Of a stretch of 64,000 nt of DNA, positions 35,101 through 43,938 are shown piece by piece. Each line of letters starts with the position of its first letter. The stretch's first letter is position 1. The notes under the pieces were generated by a model that was not told where the DNA came from, searched no databases, and saw only the letters and a program-made list of their open reading frames with translations. The stretch is taken from assembly GCF_038096175.1 (NCBI RefSeq), contig NZ_CP151099.1:6054001-6118000 (forward strand). The letters are read 5' to 3'. A program made the position numbers and the translations under genes. Source of the DNA: Nostoc sp. UHCC 0302 (lineage in GTDB: Bacteria > Cyanobacteriota > Cyanobacteriia > Cyanobacteriales > Nostocaceae).

Positions 35101-36380
35101 TAGTGAAGGTGTTTGACAATGGCAAGTTATTAACAACCCCATTTATCGATATTTCTCAACAAGTAAATAATGTACGCGATCGCGGTCTATTGGGCATTGC
35201 CGTACATCCAGATTTTCTCAATAACCCCTATGTCTACCTGTTGTTCACCTACGATCCACCAGAAGTCTATACCAATACTACCGCCAGTAAGTTAGACGAT
35301 GCCGATCAGCTTGGTAATCGTGCTGGGCGTCTGATTCGGGTGACAGCTGACTCCAAAACCAACTACACCACTGCCGTCCCTGGTAGCGAAGTTGTCCTGC
35401 TAGGCAAGAATAGCACTTGGGAGTATATCAGTCGCCCAGATGCTAATAGCACAGGTGTTAATGCTAACAACACCCTTAACTTTGCACCATCAGGAATTCT
35501 CAACTCAAATGGTCAACTATTTGCCAATACCCAAGATTATTTAGATAATCTCAATAACATCACCAACGTCCAGGACTTTATTGCAACTGATAGCGAATCT
35601 CACTCAATTGGTACTGTACGCTTTGGTAGTGATGGGTCTCTGTTTGTTGGCGTCGGCGATGGTACTTCCTACAACCAAGTAGACCCCCGCGTACTTCGCG
35701 TTCAAGATGTCAATAATCTGTCAGGCAAGATCCTGCGGATTGACCCGATTACTGGTGAAGGCTTATCAGATAATCCGTTCTACAACAATGATCCCAATAG
35801 CAATCGTTCCAAGGTTTATAACTTAGGTTTCCGTAACCCTTTCCGCTTCACTATAGATAAACGAAACAATACCCCCATCGTCGGTGATGTGGGTTGGAGA
35901 ACGTGGGAAGAGGTAAATATTGGCAAAAAAGGAGCTAACTTCGGCTGGCCGTACTTTGAAGGTGGTCTTGATGCCGCTGGCAATCCCGTCAATCTCAAAC
36001 AACCAGACTATGGTGCTAACCCAGCGACCTCAGCGTCAGCCACAGCCTTTTATAATAGTGGCTCACCTGTGACAGCAGCGGCTTACACATACAAACATTT
36101 TGGCTCTAATGCGATCGTTGTAGGCGATCTTTACACTGGCACTACTTTCCCCTCAATCTATCAAAATGCTTTGTTTGTTGGTGATGCCAGTCAAGGAACT
36201 ATTGATACTTTGACATTCGATAGTGAGGGCAAAGTTGTCTCAGTTAGACGGTTCGCTGATTCTACTACAGATCCAAACTCACCAATCGTCTCACCTGTGC
36301 AAATCACTACTGGCCCGGATAGCAATTTGTACTATGTCAGCTTGTACACAGGAAAAATTGAACGCTGGAGACCTGTTTAA
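32175..36380 (+). CDS. large PA14 x3 / Calx-beta x2 / sugar dehydrogenase protein
   Basis: A 1401-residue modular protein, probably extracellular. Three PA14 domains start at residues 57, 319 and 581 (GLKGEYYDNQNFTNLKVTR form), each followed by a beta domain (two complete Ig-like linkers). Then two Calx-beta repeats at about 720-825 and 830-930 (TATAGVDYIETAGTITF, TAIAGSDYQSVSGTLNF), and a C-terminal glucose/sorbosone dehydrogenase-like beta propeller at about 935-1400 (AQKDGVVKVFDNGKLL, RGLLGIAVHPDF, GFRNPFRF). PA14 domains bind glycans, Calx-beta binds calcium. No signal peptide; the low-complexity Asn/Thr/Ser N-terminus is common in cyanobacterial type I-secreted proteins. The first 2 kb is a 786-bp tandem repeat. 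Confidence 0.88.
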   Translation: MNNTITNNPLDPNPKTAIVVSPSSLDTTNQGQVKTSASSSENTTLQANDSTIPQGNGLKGEYYDNQNFTNLKVTRVDSTVDFNWGLGSPDKSMGADSFSVRWTGQLEAKYNESYTFYSKSDDGVRLWVNGQQIINNFVNQSAKELSGTIALEAGKKYDIKLEYFEGNVNALSQLSWASASQSKEIIPKSQLYTDVAPPTAIINVSNLTTSGGNTYTFNVTYNDDTAIKVATLDNNDLLVTGPNGFSQLAKFVSVDDNSNNSSRTATYSINSVGGNWNVSNNGSYAIALQANQVSDLNGNFAEAGTVGSFKVDIAGTGTGLKAEYYDNQNFTNLKVTRTDPTVNFNWGVGSPDKSIGADSFSVRWTGQVEAKYNESYTFYTKSDDGVRLWVNGQQIINNFVNQSAKELSGTIALEAGKKYDIKLEYYENAGQAISQLSWSSASQSKEIISKSQLYTDVTPPTTIINAPNLTTSGGNTYTFNVTYSDNTIVNVATLDSNDLLVTGPNGFSQLAKFVSIDDNSENSPRTVTYSINPVEGNWNVSNNGSYAIALQANQVSDINSNFAEASTIGTFKINIAGTGTGLKAEYYDNQNFTNLKVTRTDPTVNFNWGIGSPDKSIGTDTFSVRWTGKVEAKYSEAYTFYSTSDDGARLWINGQQIINNFVNQGAKEVSGTIALVAGQKYDIKLEYFEGNVYALSQLSWSSTSQSKEIIPQSQLYLPVVQPTITLGPSVTTVRESNTNASITVLRSGDDLTKTSSINYATTAETATAGVDYIETAGTITFDPGETSKQITIPILNDSLAEQDETFGLVIDQSEGADLGIQRTLGITIQDDDRLDVVFSKPRVNEKDSTATVTATRGQSSEVASVNYTTVNGTAIAGSDYQSVSGTLNFAAGQNSKTITIPIINDTVGEANETFTLKFSNAVGVGLNIEDTAVISITDDDPGNFVKETVVSGLNQPTAFDWSPDGQKMFIAQKDGVVKVFDNGKLLTTPFIDISQQVNNVRDRGLLGIAVHPDFLNNPYVYLLFTYDPPEVYTNTTASKLDDADQLGNRAGRLIRVTADSKTNYTTAVPGSEVVLLGKNSTWEYISRPDANSTGVNANNTLNFAPSGILNSNGQLFANTQDYLDNLNNITNVQDFIATDSESHSIGTVRFGSDGSLFVGVGDGTSYNQVDPRVLRVQDVNNLSGKILRIDPITGEGLSDNPFYNNDPNSNRSKVYNLGFRNPFRFTIDKRNNTPIVGDVGWRTWEEVNIGKKGANFGWPYFEGGLDAAGNPVNLKQPDYGANPATSASATAFYNSGSPVTAAAYTYKHFGSNAIVVGDLYTGTTFPSIYQNALFVGDASQGTIDTLTFDSEGKVVSVRRFADSTTDPNSPIVSPVQITTGPDSNLYYVSLYTGKIERWRPV

Positions 36381-36420
36381 AGACCAATATCTTTGGAATT
36401 AAAAGAATTTACACGGTGTA

Positions 36421-36575
36421 AGAGACGTTGCATTGCAACGTCCCTACTGTATTTTGCTCTATTTCCTTTTTATCCAACTTGATGAAAGCTGACTAAAGTT
36501 ATACCAATTCAATTGATGATTGCAACACATCTTTATGGTGAAGGCGCGATTCATCGCGTCTCTACAGATGGGCTA
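36421..36575. repeat. two palindromic repeats behind the large gene
   Basis: GACGTTGCATTGCAACGTC at 36423-36441 and GCGCGATTCATCGCG with a following TCTCTAC at about 36544-36565. Same family as 25556 and 28637. The first, 40 bases after the stop codon, may serve as terminator. Confidence 0.65.
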
Positions 36576-36656
36576 TTTGTTAGATTCTTTTTTCAAATTG
36601 GTATTAGTTGAGAATAGATTTTATAAATATAAATCTAATAGTAATCAGCAAAAAAC

Positions 36657-37433
36657 TTACCCAGGACGCGCTAAAACATAATCGCGAGTACGGAAATCAA
36701 TAGCGCTAGTAAAGATTTTATTTGTAGTACCAAATTCAAGCAGTTGAGTAATACGATGTTCATTACTGTAAAAGAACGCCGTAAAATCAGATAGACGAGT
36801 AACTTGCTGCATATTATGAGTGACAATCACAATTGTCAACTCAGAGCGTAAACTATGGATGAGATTCTCAATTTTCATGCTCGCGATCGCATCAAGACCT
36901 GAACAAGGCTCATCCATTAACAGAATTCTCGGTTTGACTGCTAAAGCACGAGCAATACATAGTCTTTGTTGTTGTCCACCAGAAAGCTCTAAAGCTGATT
37001 TATGCAGCTTATTTTTTACTTCATCCCAAAGATCAGCGGCTTTAATAGCAGATTCGACAATCTCATCTAATTCTACTTTTGGATGCCATCCTACTAATTT
37101 CACCCCATAAGCAACATTATCGTATACGCTCATCGGAAAAAGATTTGGTTTGGGGAAAACCATACTAATTTGGCGACGTAACCGATTTAAGTTAACACGA
37201 CGCTCATAAATATTTTGACCAAAAAACTCTACCCTCCCTTCAACCTTTACTTCTTCTAATTCACTCATCCGATTGAGCGATTTCAAAAAACTAGATTTGC
37301 CACACCCACTAGAACCAATAATTGTTGTAACTTGGTTTTGGTAAATATCCATCGACACGCTTTCAATTATCTTTTGAGTGCCGTAATAAAGGTTAAGATT
37401 CTTGACTTTGATGGCTGGAATTAGTTTACCCAT
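36657..37433 (-). CDS. pstB: orphan PstB-like phosphate ABC transporter ATPase
   Basis: A 258-residue ABC ATPase closest to PstB. Walker A GSSGCGKSS, signature LSGGQQQRL, Walker B ILLMDEPCSGLD and H-loop VTHNM are present. The Q-loop, which in PstB reads MVFQKPNPFP, is MVFPKPNLFP here, so the Mg-coordinating glutamine is replaced by proline; the D-loop region also differs (SGLDAIA). It stands alone without pstS, pstC or pstA. A variant subunit for a pst system elsewhere, or an ATPase with altered activity, is likely. ATG 37433 chosen over an upstream TTG at 37457. Confidence 0.85.
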   Translation of the reverse strand: MGKLIPAIKVKNLNLYYGTQKIIESVSMDIYQNQVTTIIGSSGCGKSSFLKSLNRMSELEEVKVEGRVEFFGQNIYERRVNLNRLRRQISMVFPKPNLFPMSVYDNVAYGVKLVGWHPKVELDEIVESAIKAADLWDEVKNKLHKSALELSGGQQQRLCIARALAVKPRILLMDEPCSGLDAIASMKIENLIHSLRSELTIVIVTHNMQQVTRLSDFTAFFYSNEHRITQLLEFGTTNKIFTSAIDFRTRDYVLARPG

Positions 37434-38320
37434 ATTTCCAAAACGTGTAAAACCCAAAACGCGTAAAGCAAATCTTGACTAAGCAAATTAGCACAAATTA
37501 GCAGCGCTGCTACACTATTTTACGCTTAAAGGCTTAATTTTAAAGCGCTTGTAAATAAATACGGCTAATATACGGTTAATATCAGTATGTATTAAATTTT
37601 GTTCCTGAATTTACTGTTTATTACTAATTATTAGAATAATAATTAGTAATAAGTTAATTTTTTTTGTTTGCAAAATTACTATTTAAGTATAGTGATTAGT
37701 TACTATCTAAAATAATATTTTATATATTTTTCATACTATTATTACCAAAAAAATATTCCTTATTTCTTAATAGTGATTGCTAAAATATAGCAACCCTTTT
37801 AGGGTTGTAAGATAATTCACCCTCCGGCTAACGCTGTCCCCCCCCCTGCAATCGTTTCCAAAGCAAGACTTGGTGCAAGGTTAACTCTAAGCACTTCAGC
37901 AACAACTACAGAATTCAAGATGCGATCGCAAAAAGATATTACTTAGTATTAAAATTCTCAGTAGGGGATAGCATTCTACTTATGGATTACAACCTCAATC
38001 GTGAGTTTGCAGGCAACTGGTTAATTTAAGTAACTACCAACATTAGTTAAGTTAAAGCAGTCAGCATCAGCGTCACAAGAAGATGCGTGAGTATTTTAAC
38101 CATTAAAATACAGATGCTCAGCTGGCGCAGACACGATTTAAACTGTACCAACTGATTCCATTCGCTGTTAAACTCTGCTTACCTGTGTGTGTGTTTACCA
38201 AAGTTCTGCTCCAAGGCAGCCAGAAGCTCCTAACTTTTCTGGAGTTTGGCAGTCTCTCCTCTTGCGAATTTTTAATTAGTTGATACACTTGTTCTTCATT
38301 AGCCCAGTTAACCAGCGCCT
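37434..38320. other. long divergent intergenic region before smc
   Basis: About 890 bases. The first 350 are extremely AT-rich, then hairpin CAACCCT/AGGGTTG at about 37789-37806, a C-run, one HIP1 site near 37921 and a GC-richer 250 bases next to smc including CCAGAA/TTCTGG. No ORF or RNA gene recognised. Promoters of both neighbours should be here. Confidence 0.45.
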
Positions 38321-41300
38321 ATGCATATCAAGCGCGTGGAACTTACCAATTTCAAATCCTTCGGCGGCACTACTCAAGTCCCTCTGCTGCCGGGGTTTAC
38401 TGTCATATCTGGGCCAAATGGTTCCGGTAAATCTAATATTCTCGATGCACTGCTGTTTTGTCTGGGACTCTCTAGTTCTAAGGGAATGCGAGCCGATCGC
38501 CTCCCGGATTTGGTAAATAATACTCAAACGGCTAAAGGACGTGCTTCTATTGAAGCTAGTGTCACAGTGACGTTTGATTTGTCGGGAGAAGATTTCTCAC
38601 ACAAAGGCGCAAAGGCGCAGAGTGAAGAAGGCGCAGAGGAAGTGGAAGAAAATTCCCAGCGATGCACTGAGCTTGTCGTTGGCGTTCGCGAAGCGTCTCC
38701 GTCAGGAGAAGCCTCTCGTAGAGAAGTGTCCTCAGTACCTAATACTTCGGCTGCGCTCAGTACAAGTCCCCAATCCCCAATTGAATGGAGTGTGACTAGG
38801 AAACTGCGTGTTACTCATCAAGGGACTTACACCTCGAATTACTACATTAACGGTGTCGGCTGCACTCTCACAGAATTGCATGAGCAACTGAATGATCTGC
38901 GTATTTACCCTGAAGGGTACAATGTCGTGCTGCAAGGGGATGTCACTAGCATTATCTCGATGAATGCTAGGGAACGACGGGAAATCATTGATGAGTTGGC
39001 AGGGGTGGCGTCGTTTGATCGCAAGATTAACCAAGCCAAATCAACTTTAGATGAGGTTAAGGAGAAGGAAGATAGCTGTCGGATTATTGAGACGGAGTTA
39101 ACTGCACAGCGCGATCGCCTTTCTCAGGATCGGGCGAAAGCGGAAAAATATCAAAAACTCCGTACGGAATTTCTGCATAAACAATCTTGGGAAGCGGTTT
39201 TATCATGGCGTTCTTTGCAAGCACAGCAAGAAAAGCTGGTTACTGAGATCCAAAATGGCGATCGCACTTCTACTGAACTTACTAACCAACTGACAACGCT
39301 GAATTCTGAAATTGCCCAAAAAACCGCCGAATTGGAACAACTCAATGCTCACGTGAAAGCCTTGGGGGAAGAAGAAGTTTTAGCGGTGCAATCTACCCTC
39401 GCTACCCTAGAAGCAGAACGCAAACAACTCCAGCGTCAACAAACAGAATTAGAAGCAACTTCCCAAGAAACCGCCAAGCGTCTGGCTCAAACTCAGCAAG
39501 AAATTCAACAACACCAGCATTCTTTAGAACAAATTGCCCAGACACAGATTGTTGAAGGGCAATCTATTGTCTATTGTCGCCAGCAAAGGGATGAGGTGCA
39601 GCAAGCTTTAGACAATTCCCGCGAAGCCGCTGCGGAAATTGCCTCAGCTTCGGAAGCTTGGGTACAGCAACAGACGGCATTAAACCGTCAAATTGAAGCT
39701 TTGCTGCAAACTCTAGAACCGCAGCGCACAGAACAAGCACAACTCAGGGAAAGAAATAATCAATTACAGGAGTTGATTTCAGAGCAAACCCAGCTAATTG
39801 AACGTGATGAACCTCAGCTAGCCCAAAAAGAAGCTGAGTGTAGTCGTGTCGAAACTGAATTTAACGCCTCTAGCGAACCCATCCAAAATTTAGCCGAAAA
39901 TCTTTCAGCCTCAGAACAAGAACTGCAAATCCAACAAGAAACCCAAAAGCGGCTGTTACAAGAACAGCGCGAAAAACAACGGCAATTAGATAAACTAGAG
40001 GCGCAAGCGCAAGCACAGCAAGAAGTTCAAGGAACTCAAGCTAGCAAAGTCATCCTGCAATCGGGAATGCCTGGACTTTGTGGCTTAGTTGTGCAGTTAG
40101 GACGGGTAGAACCCCGCTATCAGCTGGCTTTGGAAATTGCCGCTGGTGGGCGCTTGGGGCATATAGTGGTGGAAGATGATGGCGTAGCCGCAGCTGGTAT
40201 TGAACTGCTCAGACAAAAACGTGCTGGGAGAGCGACTTTTTTACCGCTGAATAAAATTCATGGGTCAAAATTTACTCAAGATGCCACGTTGCGTTTTGCC
40301 AACGGCTTCGTCAACTATGCTGTTAACTTAATCGAGTGCGATCGCCGTTACAAAGATGTATTTAGCTACGTTTTCGGCAACACGGTAGTATTTGCCAGTC
40401 TTGAGGCGGCACGGAAAAATTTAGGATTGTATCGTATCGTTACCTTAGACGGAGAATTGCTAGAAACTAGCGGTGCAATGACTGGTGGTAGCAACACCCA
40501 GCGTTCAGCGTTGCGGTTTGGTACAGGGGAAGCGGCGGAATCTGATGAAGCGATCGCTTTAAGAAGTCGCTTGGTAGATATTGAGCGGGTTTTAGAGCGT
40601 TGTACTGAAGCGATCGCAACTTTGTCAACCAGAACCAAAAAACTGACGCAAGAACTCACAGAAGCACGACAAGCGCGGCGCGAACAGCAGTTGCAATTAG
40701 AGCAGTTGCAGAAAGATATTAAGGGGTTAAGGGCGCAATTAGAGGGGACGCGATCGCAACTCGCACAAAACAATGAAAAATTAGCTACTGCTCAATCCCG
40801 CCTGGAAGTTTTAGACAGGGAATTACCAGGACAAGAATCTCAGTTGCAAGAATTGCGACACGTATTAGCAGAGTTGGAAGCCTCCCAAACTCCCAGCGAA
40901 TGGCAGCAAATCCAAGCAACAATTAAAATCCAGGAGCAACAATTACAACAACGAGAGACAGCTTTACGGGAAGCCGAGCAAAGATTAAAAAATTTAGAAA
41001 ATCAGCAGCAGCGGCTGCAAGAGAAAATCCAAGAAGCGGAACAGCGAATTGCTGAATATCAAACACAGCAAACCTCATGTAGAGACGCGATGAATCGCGT
41101 GTTTACTCAAATCACAGCGCTAGACGAGCAAATCACCCAAACACGTTTAGTGTTGAGCCAAATGGAACAGAATTTGGGAGAAGAAAAGCAAAAACGCGAC
41201 GCTACAGAACAAGAAGTGCGATCGCATCTCTTGCGTCAACAACAATTGCAATGGGAACTGCAAAAACTCCAAGAAACCCAAGAAAAGCGCAGAGAAGACC

Positions 41301-42040
41301 TAGTTGCTTTGCGAAGCCAATTGCAAGATGTCGCCGCAGAATTGCCAAATCCCTTGCCGGAAGTTCCAGATAAAGTAGACTTGGAAGAATTGCAAAAAGA
41401 ATTGCGATCGCTTACCAAACGCTTGCAGGCAATGGAACCCGTGAATATGCTGGCATTGGAAGAATACGAACGCACACAAAACCGTCTCCAGGAACTTACA
41501 GAAAAATTGCAAACGTTAGAAGGAGAACGCACCGAGTTACTGTTGCGGATTGAAAACTTTACTACATTGCGGCAACTTGCCTTTAGGGAAGCTTTCGATG
41601 CTGTCAATGAAAACTTCCAATCCATTTTTGCGATTCTTTCTGACGGTGATGGCTACCTGCAACTCGAAGATCCCGAAGATCCGTTTAGCAGCGGACTGAA
41701 TTTAGTCGCACACCCCAAAGGTAAACCAGTACAGCGTCTAGCTTCCATGTCGGGAGGTGAAAAATCACTCACAGCCTTGAGTTTTATTTTTGCCTTACAA
41801 CGCTACCGTCCATCGCCATTTTATGCATTTGACGAAGTTGATATGTTTTTAGACGGTTCAAATGTAGAACGATTAGCTAGAATGATTAAACAACAGGCAC
41901 AACAGGCACAATTTATAGTTGTGAGTTTGCGTCGTCCGATGATAGAATCAGCCGAACGCACAATTGGCGTTACTCAAGCGCGAGGAGCTTATACTCAAGT
42001 TTTGGGTATTAAGTTACAATCCTCTAATACATCTGCTTGA
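38321..42040 (+). CDS. smc: chromosome segregation ATPase SMC
   Basis: A 1239-residue SMC protein. Walker A GPNGSGKSN at residues 31-39, coiled coil about 215-570, hinge about 575-690 (GMPGLCGLVVQLGRVEPRYQ, AGGRLGHIVVEDD), coiled coil about 725-1070, and the C-terminal head with signature SMSGGEKSLTAL and Walker B FYAFDEVDMFLDG. Forms a homodimer that with ScpA/ScpB compacts and segregates chromosomes. Odd: residues about 92-153, between FDLSGE and IEWSVTRKLRVTHQ, are a repeat-derived, low-complexity insert in the N-terminal head; a second repeat lies at residues 920-928. Both keep frame, so the protein is still expected to work. Confidence 0.96.
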   Translation: MHIKRVELTNFKSFGGTTQVPLLPGFTVISGPNGSGKSNILDALLFCLGLSSSKGMRADRLPDLVNNTQTAKGRASIEASVTVTFDLSGEDFSHKGAKAQSEEGAEEVEENSQRCTELVVGVREASPSGEASRREVSSVPNTSAALSTSPQSPIEWSVTRKLRVTHQGTYTSNYYINGVGCTLTELHEQLNDLRIYPEGYNVVLQGDVTSIISMNARERREIIDELAGVASFDRKINQAKSTLDEVKEKEDSCRIIETELTAQRDRLSQDRAKAEKYQKLRTEFLHKQSWEAVLSWRSLQAQQEKLVTEIQNGDRTSTELTNQLTTLNSEIAQKTAELEQLNAHVKALGEEEVLAVQSTLATLEAERKQLQRQQTELEATSQETAKRLAQTQQEIQQHQHSLEQIAQTQIVEGQSIVYCRQQRDEVQQALDNSREAAAEIASASEAWVQQQTALNRQIEALLQTLEPQRTEQAQLRERNNQLQELISEQTQLIERDEPQLAQKEAECSRVETEFNASSEPIQNLAENLSASEQELQIQQETQKRLLQEQREKQRQLDKLEAQAQAQQEVQGTQASKVILQSGMPGLCGLVVQLGRVEPRYQLALEIAAGGRLGHIVVEDDGVAAAGIELLRQKRAGRATFLPLNKIHGSKFTQDATLRFANGFVNYAVNLIECDRRYKDVFSYVFGNTVVFASLEAARKNLGLYRIVTLDGELLETSGAMTGGSNTQRSALRFGTGEAAESDEAIALRSRLVDIERVLERCTEAIATLSTRTKKLTQELTEARQARREQQLQLEQLQKDIKGLRAQLEGTRSQLAQNNEKLATAQSRLEVLDRELPGQESQLQELRHVLAELEASQTPSEWQQIQATIKIQEQQLQQRETALREAEQRLKNLENQQQRLQEKIQEAEQRIAEYQTQQTSCRDAMNRVFTQITALDEQITQTRLVLSQMEQNLGEEKQKRDATEQEVRSHLLRQQQLQWELQKLQETQEKRREDLVALRSQLQDVAAELPNPLPEVPDKVDLEELQKELRSLTKRLQAMEPVNMLALEEYERTQNRLQELTEKLQTLEGERTELLLRIENFTTLRQLAFREAFDAVNENFQSIFAILSDGDGYLQLEDPEDPFSSGLNLVAHPKGKPVQRLASMSGGEKSLTALSFIFALQRYRPSPFYAFDEVDMFLDGSNVERLARMIKQQAQQAQFIVVSLRRPMIESAERTIGVTQARGAYTQVLGIKLQSSNTSA
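38594..38780. repeat. dispersed repeats inserted in frame inside smc
   Basis: The DNA contains blocks typical of intergenic repeats: AAAGGCGCAAAGGCGCAGAG, GCACTGAGCTTGTCG, GGCGTTCGCGAAGCGTCTCC and GGCTGCGCTCAGTACAAG. They encode about 62 low-complexity residues that do not belong to the SMC head. Length is divisible by three and has no stops in the smc frame. Confidence 0.8.
41078..41104. repeat. palindromic repeat inside smc coiled coil
   Basis: TGTAGAGACGCGATGAATCG followed by CGTGTTTA, nearly the same as the palindromes at 28637. It encodes SCRDAMNRVF in the second coiled-coil arm. Confidence 0.7.
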
Positions 42041-42098
42041 GTTTTTGTTAATAATAGTGTATAGATAAACCGGATTCGAGATCAGGACTCCGTATAGA

Positions 42099-43088
42099 AT
42101 GACCTCTGAACAGATAATTAGGCGTTCCGATGTATTGAATACCCAGGTAATCACCCGCGACAACGGCAAGCGGCTAGGCATCGTTAGCCAAGTCTGGGTT
42201 GATATTGACCAAAGAGAGGTTGTGGCTCTTGGTTTGCGAGACAGCCTGATCTCTATTTCGGGCCTACCGCGCTATATGTACCTCAATAACATCAACCAGA
42301 TTGGCGATGTCATTTTGGTTGATAACGAAGATGTAATTGAAGATATCGAGATTGAAGCCTACGGCGACCTGATTAACTGGGAAGTAATTACAGAAACAGG
42401 TGAAGTTTTAGGCAAGGTGCGAGGCTTCAAGTTCAATGCAGAAACGGGTAAGATTTACTCCATAGTCATCGCTTCTCTGGGATATCCACAAATTCCCGAC
42501 CAATTTCTCAGTACCTACGATCTGTCGGTAGACGAAATCGTCAGCACCGGCCCCAAGAGGTTGATAGTATTTGAGGGAGCCGAAGAACGGGTGCAGCAGT
42601 TAACAGTCGGCTTGCTAGAGCGCCTGGGTATCGGTAAAGCCCCGTGGGAGCGTGATGCAGAAGAAGAATATGGCTATACTGCTCCTCGTACAATTGCAAC
42701 TCCCAACCAACTCCCTAGTGGAGTACCATTACAACCACCCAGGACGAAAGTTCGCGCCCCCGAACCCGTAGCGCGGGAAGAGGAATGGAATGAAGACTAT
42801 GTGGAAGAAGAAATACCACGCCGTGAAGTTATGAGGGCGCGGCAGTATGAGTCTATTCAATACCAAGAAGACGAAGAAGAAGATAACTGGAGTGAGGCAA
42901 CTGGTAGGGATAGATATCAACAACCGCCAAAATACGAAGCTAAACCCTACAACAAGCCATACGTCGAAGAATATGATGATTATGACGATGTAGACGGCGA
43001 TGCTTGGGAAGATGCGCCAAAGCCAGTGAATATTCCCAAGAAAGTCAAGGAAAGACAGCCAGAATACGAAGAAGAAGGCGGATATTAA
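42099..43088 (+). CDS. PRC-barrel domain protein with acidic tail
   Basis: A 329-residue protein. Two PRC-barrel beta domains: residues about 5-85 (SDVLNTQVITRDNGKRLGIVSQVWVD, given as the barrel start) and about 90-165 (GEVLGKVRGFKFNAETGKIYSIVIA). From about 195 the chain is disordered and very rich in Glu, Asp, Tyr, Arg and Pro. PRC barrels occur in photosynthetic reaction-centre H subunits and RimM; in cyanobacteria this two-barrel protein is common but of unknown role, perhaps photosystem or ribosome related. Follows smc by 58 bases on the same strand, so read-through is possible. ATG start. Confidence 0.88.
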   Translation: MTSEQIIRRSDVLNTQVITRDNGKRLGIVSQVWVDIDQREVVALGLRDSLISISGLPRYMYLNNINQIGDVILVDNEDVIEDIEIEAYGDLINWEVITETGEVLGKVRGFKFNAETGKIYSIVIASLGYPQIPDQFLSTYDLSVDEIVSTGPKRLIVFEGAEERVQQLTVGLLERLGIGKAPWERDAEEEYGYTAPRTIATPNQLPSGVPLQPPRTKVRAPEPVAREEEWNEDYVEEEIPRREVMRARQYESIQYQEDEEEDNWSEATGRDRYQQPPKYEAKPYNKPYVEEYDDYDDVDGDAWEDAPKPVNIPKKVKERQPEYEEEGGY

Positions 43089-43130
43089 CTAATTCGTAAT
43101 TCGTAATTAAACAGAAGAATTCACTATTAG

Positions 43131-43158
43131 GGTGTGTTATGCCGTAGGCTAACGCACC
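43131..43158. repeat. palindromic GGTGTGTTA...CTAACGCACC repeat
   Basis: GGTGTGTTATGCC / GGCTAACGCACC around a GTA loop, a repeat type widespread in Nostocales. It follows TAATTCGTAATTCG heptamers and lies between convergent genes, so it may also terminate transcription. Confidence 0.6.
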
Positions 43159-43205
43159 TTAATTATTTATGGCGCGTTACTGGACTGACACTACTAGCGT
43201 CAAAT

Positions 43206-43784
43206 TTAAGGATTAATCGCAGAATTAGCCATTTTTACTAAAGAAGCGCGTTCGCCTGCTTTAATCCCAACAACATACTGTACATTCTTTTGCCGCCAAG
43301 TCAACGTAGCATCTGAGCAACCAGCACCACAAGTAAAATCTGTAAAATAGCCAGTGATGCCCTTAGCTAAAGATACAGGTTTACCACGCAGGCATGGCGT
43401 TTTGCGGGTTACTGCTTCAGCAGAAACAACACCCAAACGACAATAAGAAGCCCCATTACAATCAGGAATGTAACCTAGTAAAATTTCATATTTATTTGCT
43501 GTAGCAGTTTCGATAATTGCGTAAATTGGGAGATTCTCATCTGACTCAGGAACAAACTTCGGCAATAAAATTTGAATCTGACTCTTTTGCTTTAATTTGG
43601 GCAGAATAGACCGAAAAACTCGGTGTGGTTGAGAATTAGTGGTGCTAGCTGCTGGTAGTGCTATTAGCTGGGACTGATGTTTGACAATACTTTCTGTAGC
43701 ATTGCTTGAATCCTGTAAACTGGTAGCACTAAATAGCGTCAGTACAGCGCATACAGCACTAATATTTCTTAAGCCTATAATCAT
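43206..43784 (-). CDS. exported hypothetical protein
   Basis: A 192-residue protein with an N-terminal hydrophobic signal (ISAVCAVLTLFSATSL). The mature part has six cysteines, four of them in the pattern PDCNGASYCRLG and FTCGAGCSDATLTW, suggesting two disulfides outside the cytoplasm. C-terminal VQYVVGIKAGERASLVKMAN is a regular strand-helix pair. I recognise no named family, although the Cys pattern recalls cyanobacterial proteins seen elsewhere. ATG 43784. Confidence 0.7.
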   Translation of the reverse strand: MIIGLRNISAVCAVLTLFSATSLQDSSNATESIVKHQSQLIALPAASTTNSQPHRVFRSILPKLKQKSQIQILLPKFVPESDENLPIYAIIETATANKYEILLGYIPDCNGASYCRLGVVSAEAVTRKTPCLRGKPVSLAKGITGYFTDFTCGAGCSDATLTWRQKNVQYVVGIKAGERASLVKMANSAINP

Positions 43785-43938
43785 TCTTTAAAACCTATTT
43801 CATCTAAGATACTTATTTGTATTACCCACTTTGGATATCAAATTACTTATTACGTAGATAAAAAAGTGCGATCGCAAGAGAATTGTCAAGACAATACAAA
43901 TTCACAAAATAGGGCTAAATATCTGTAAGCTGCTATTA

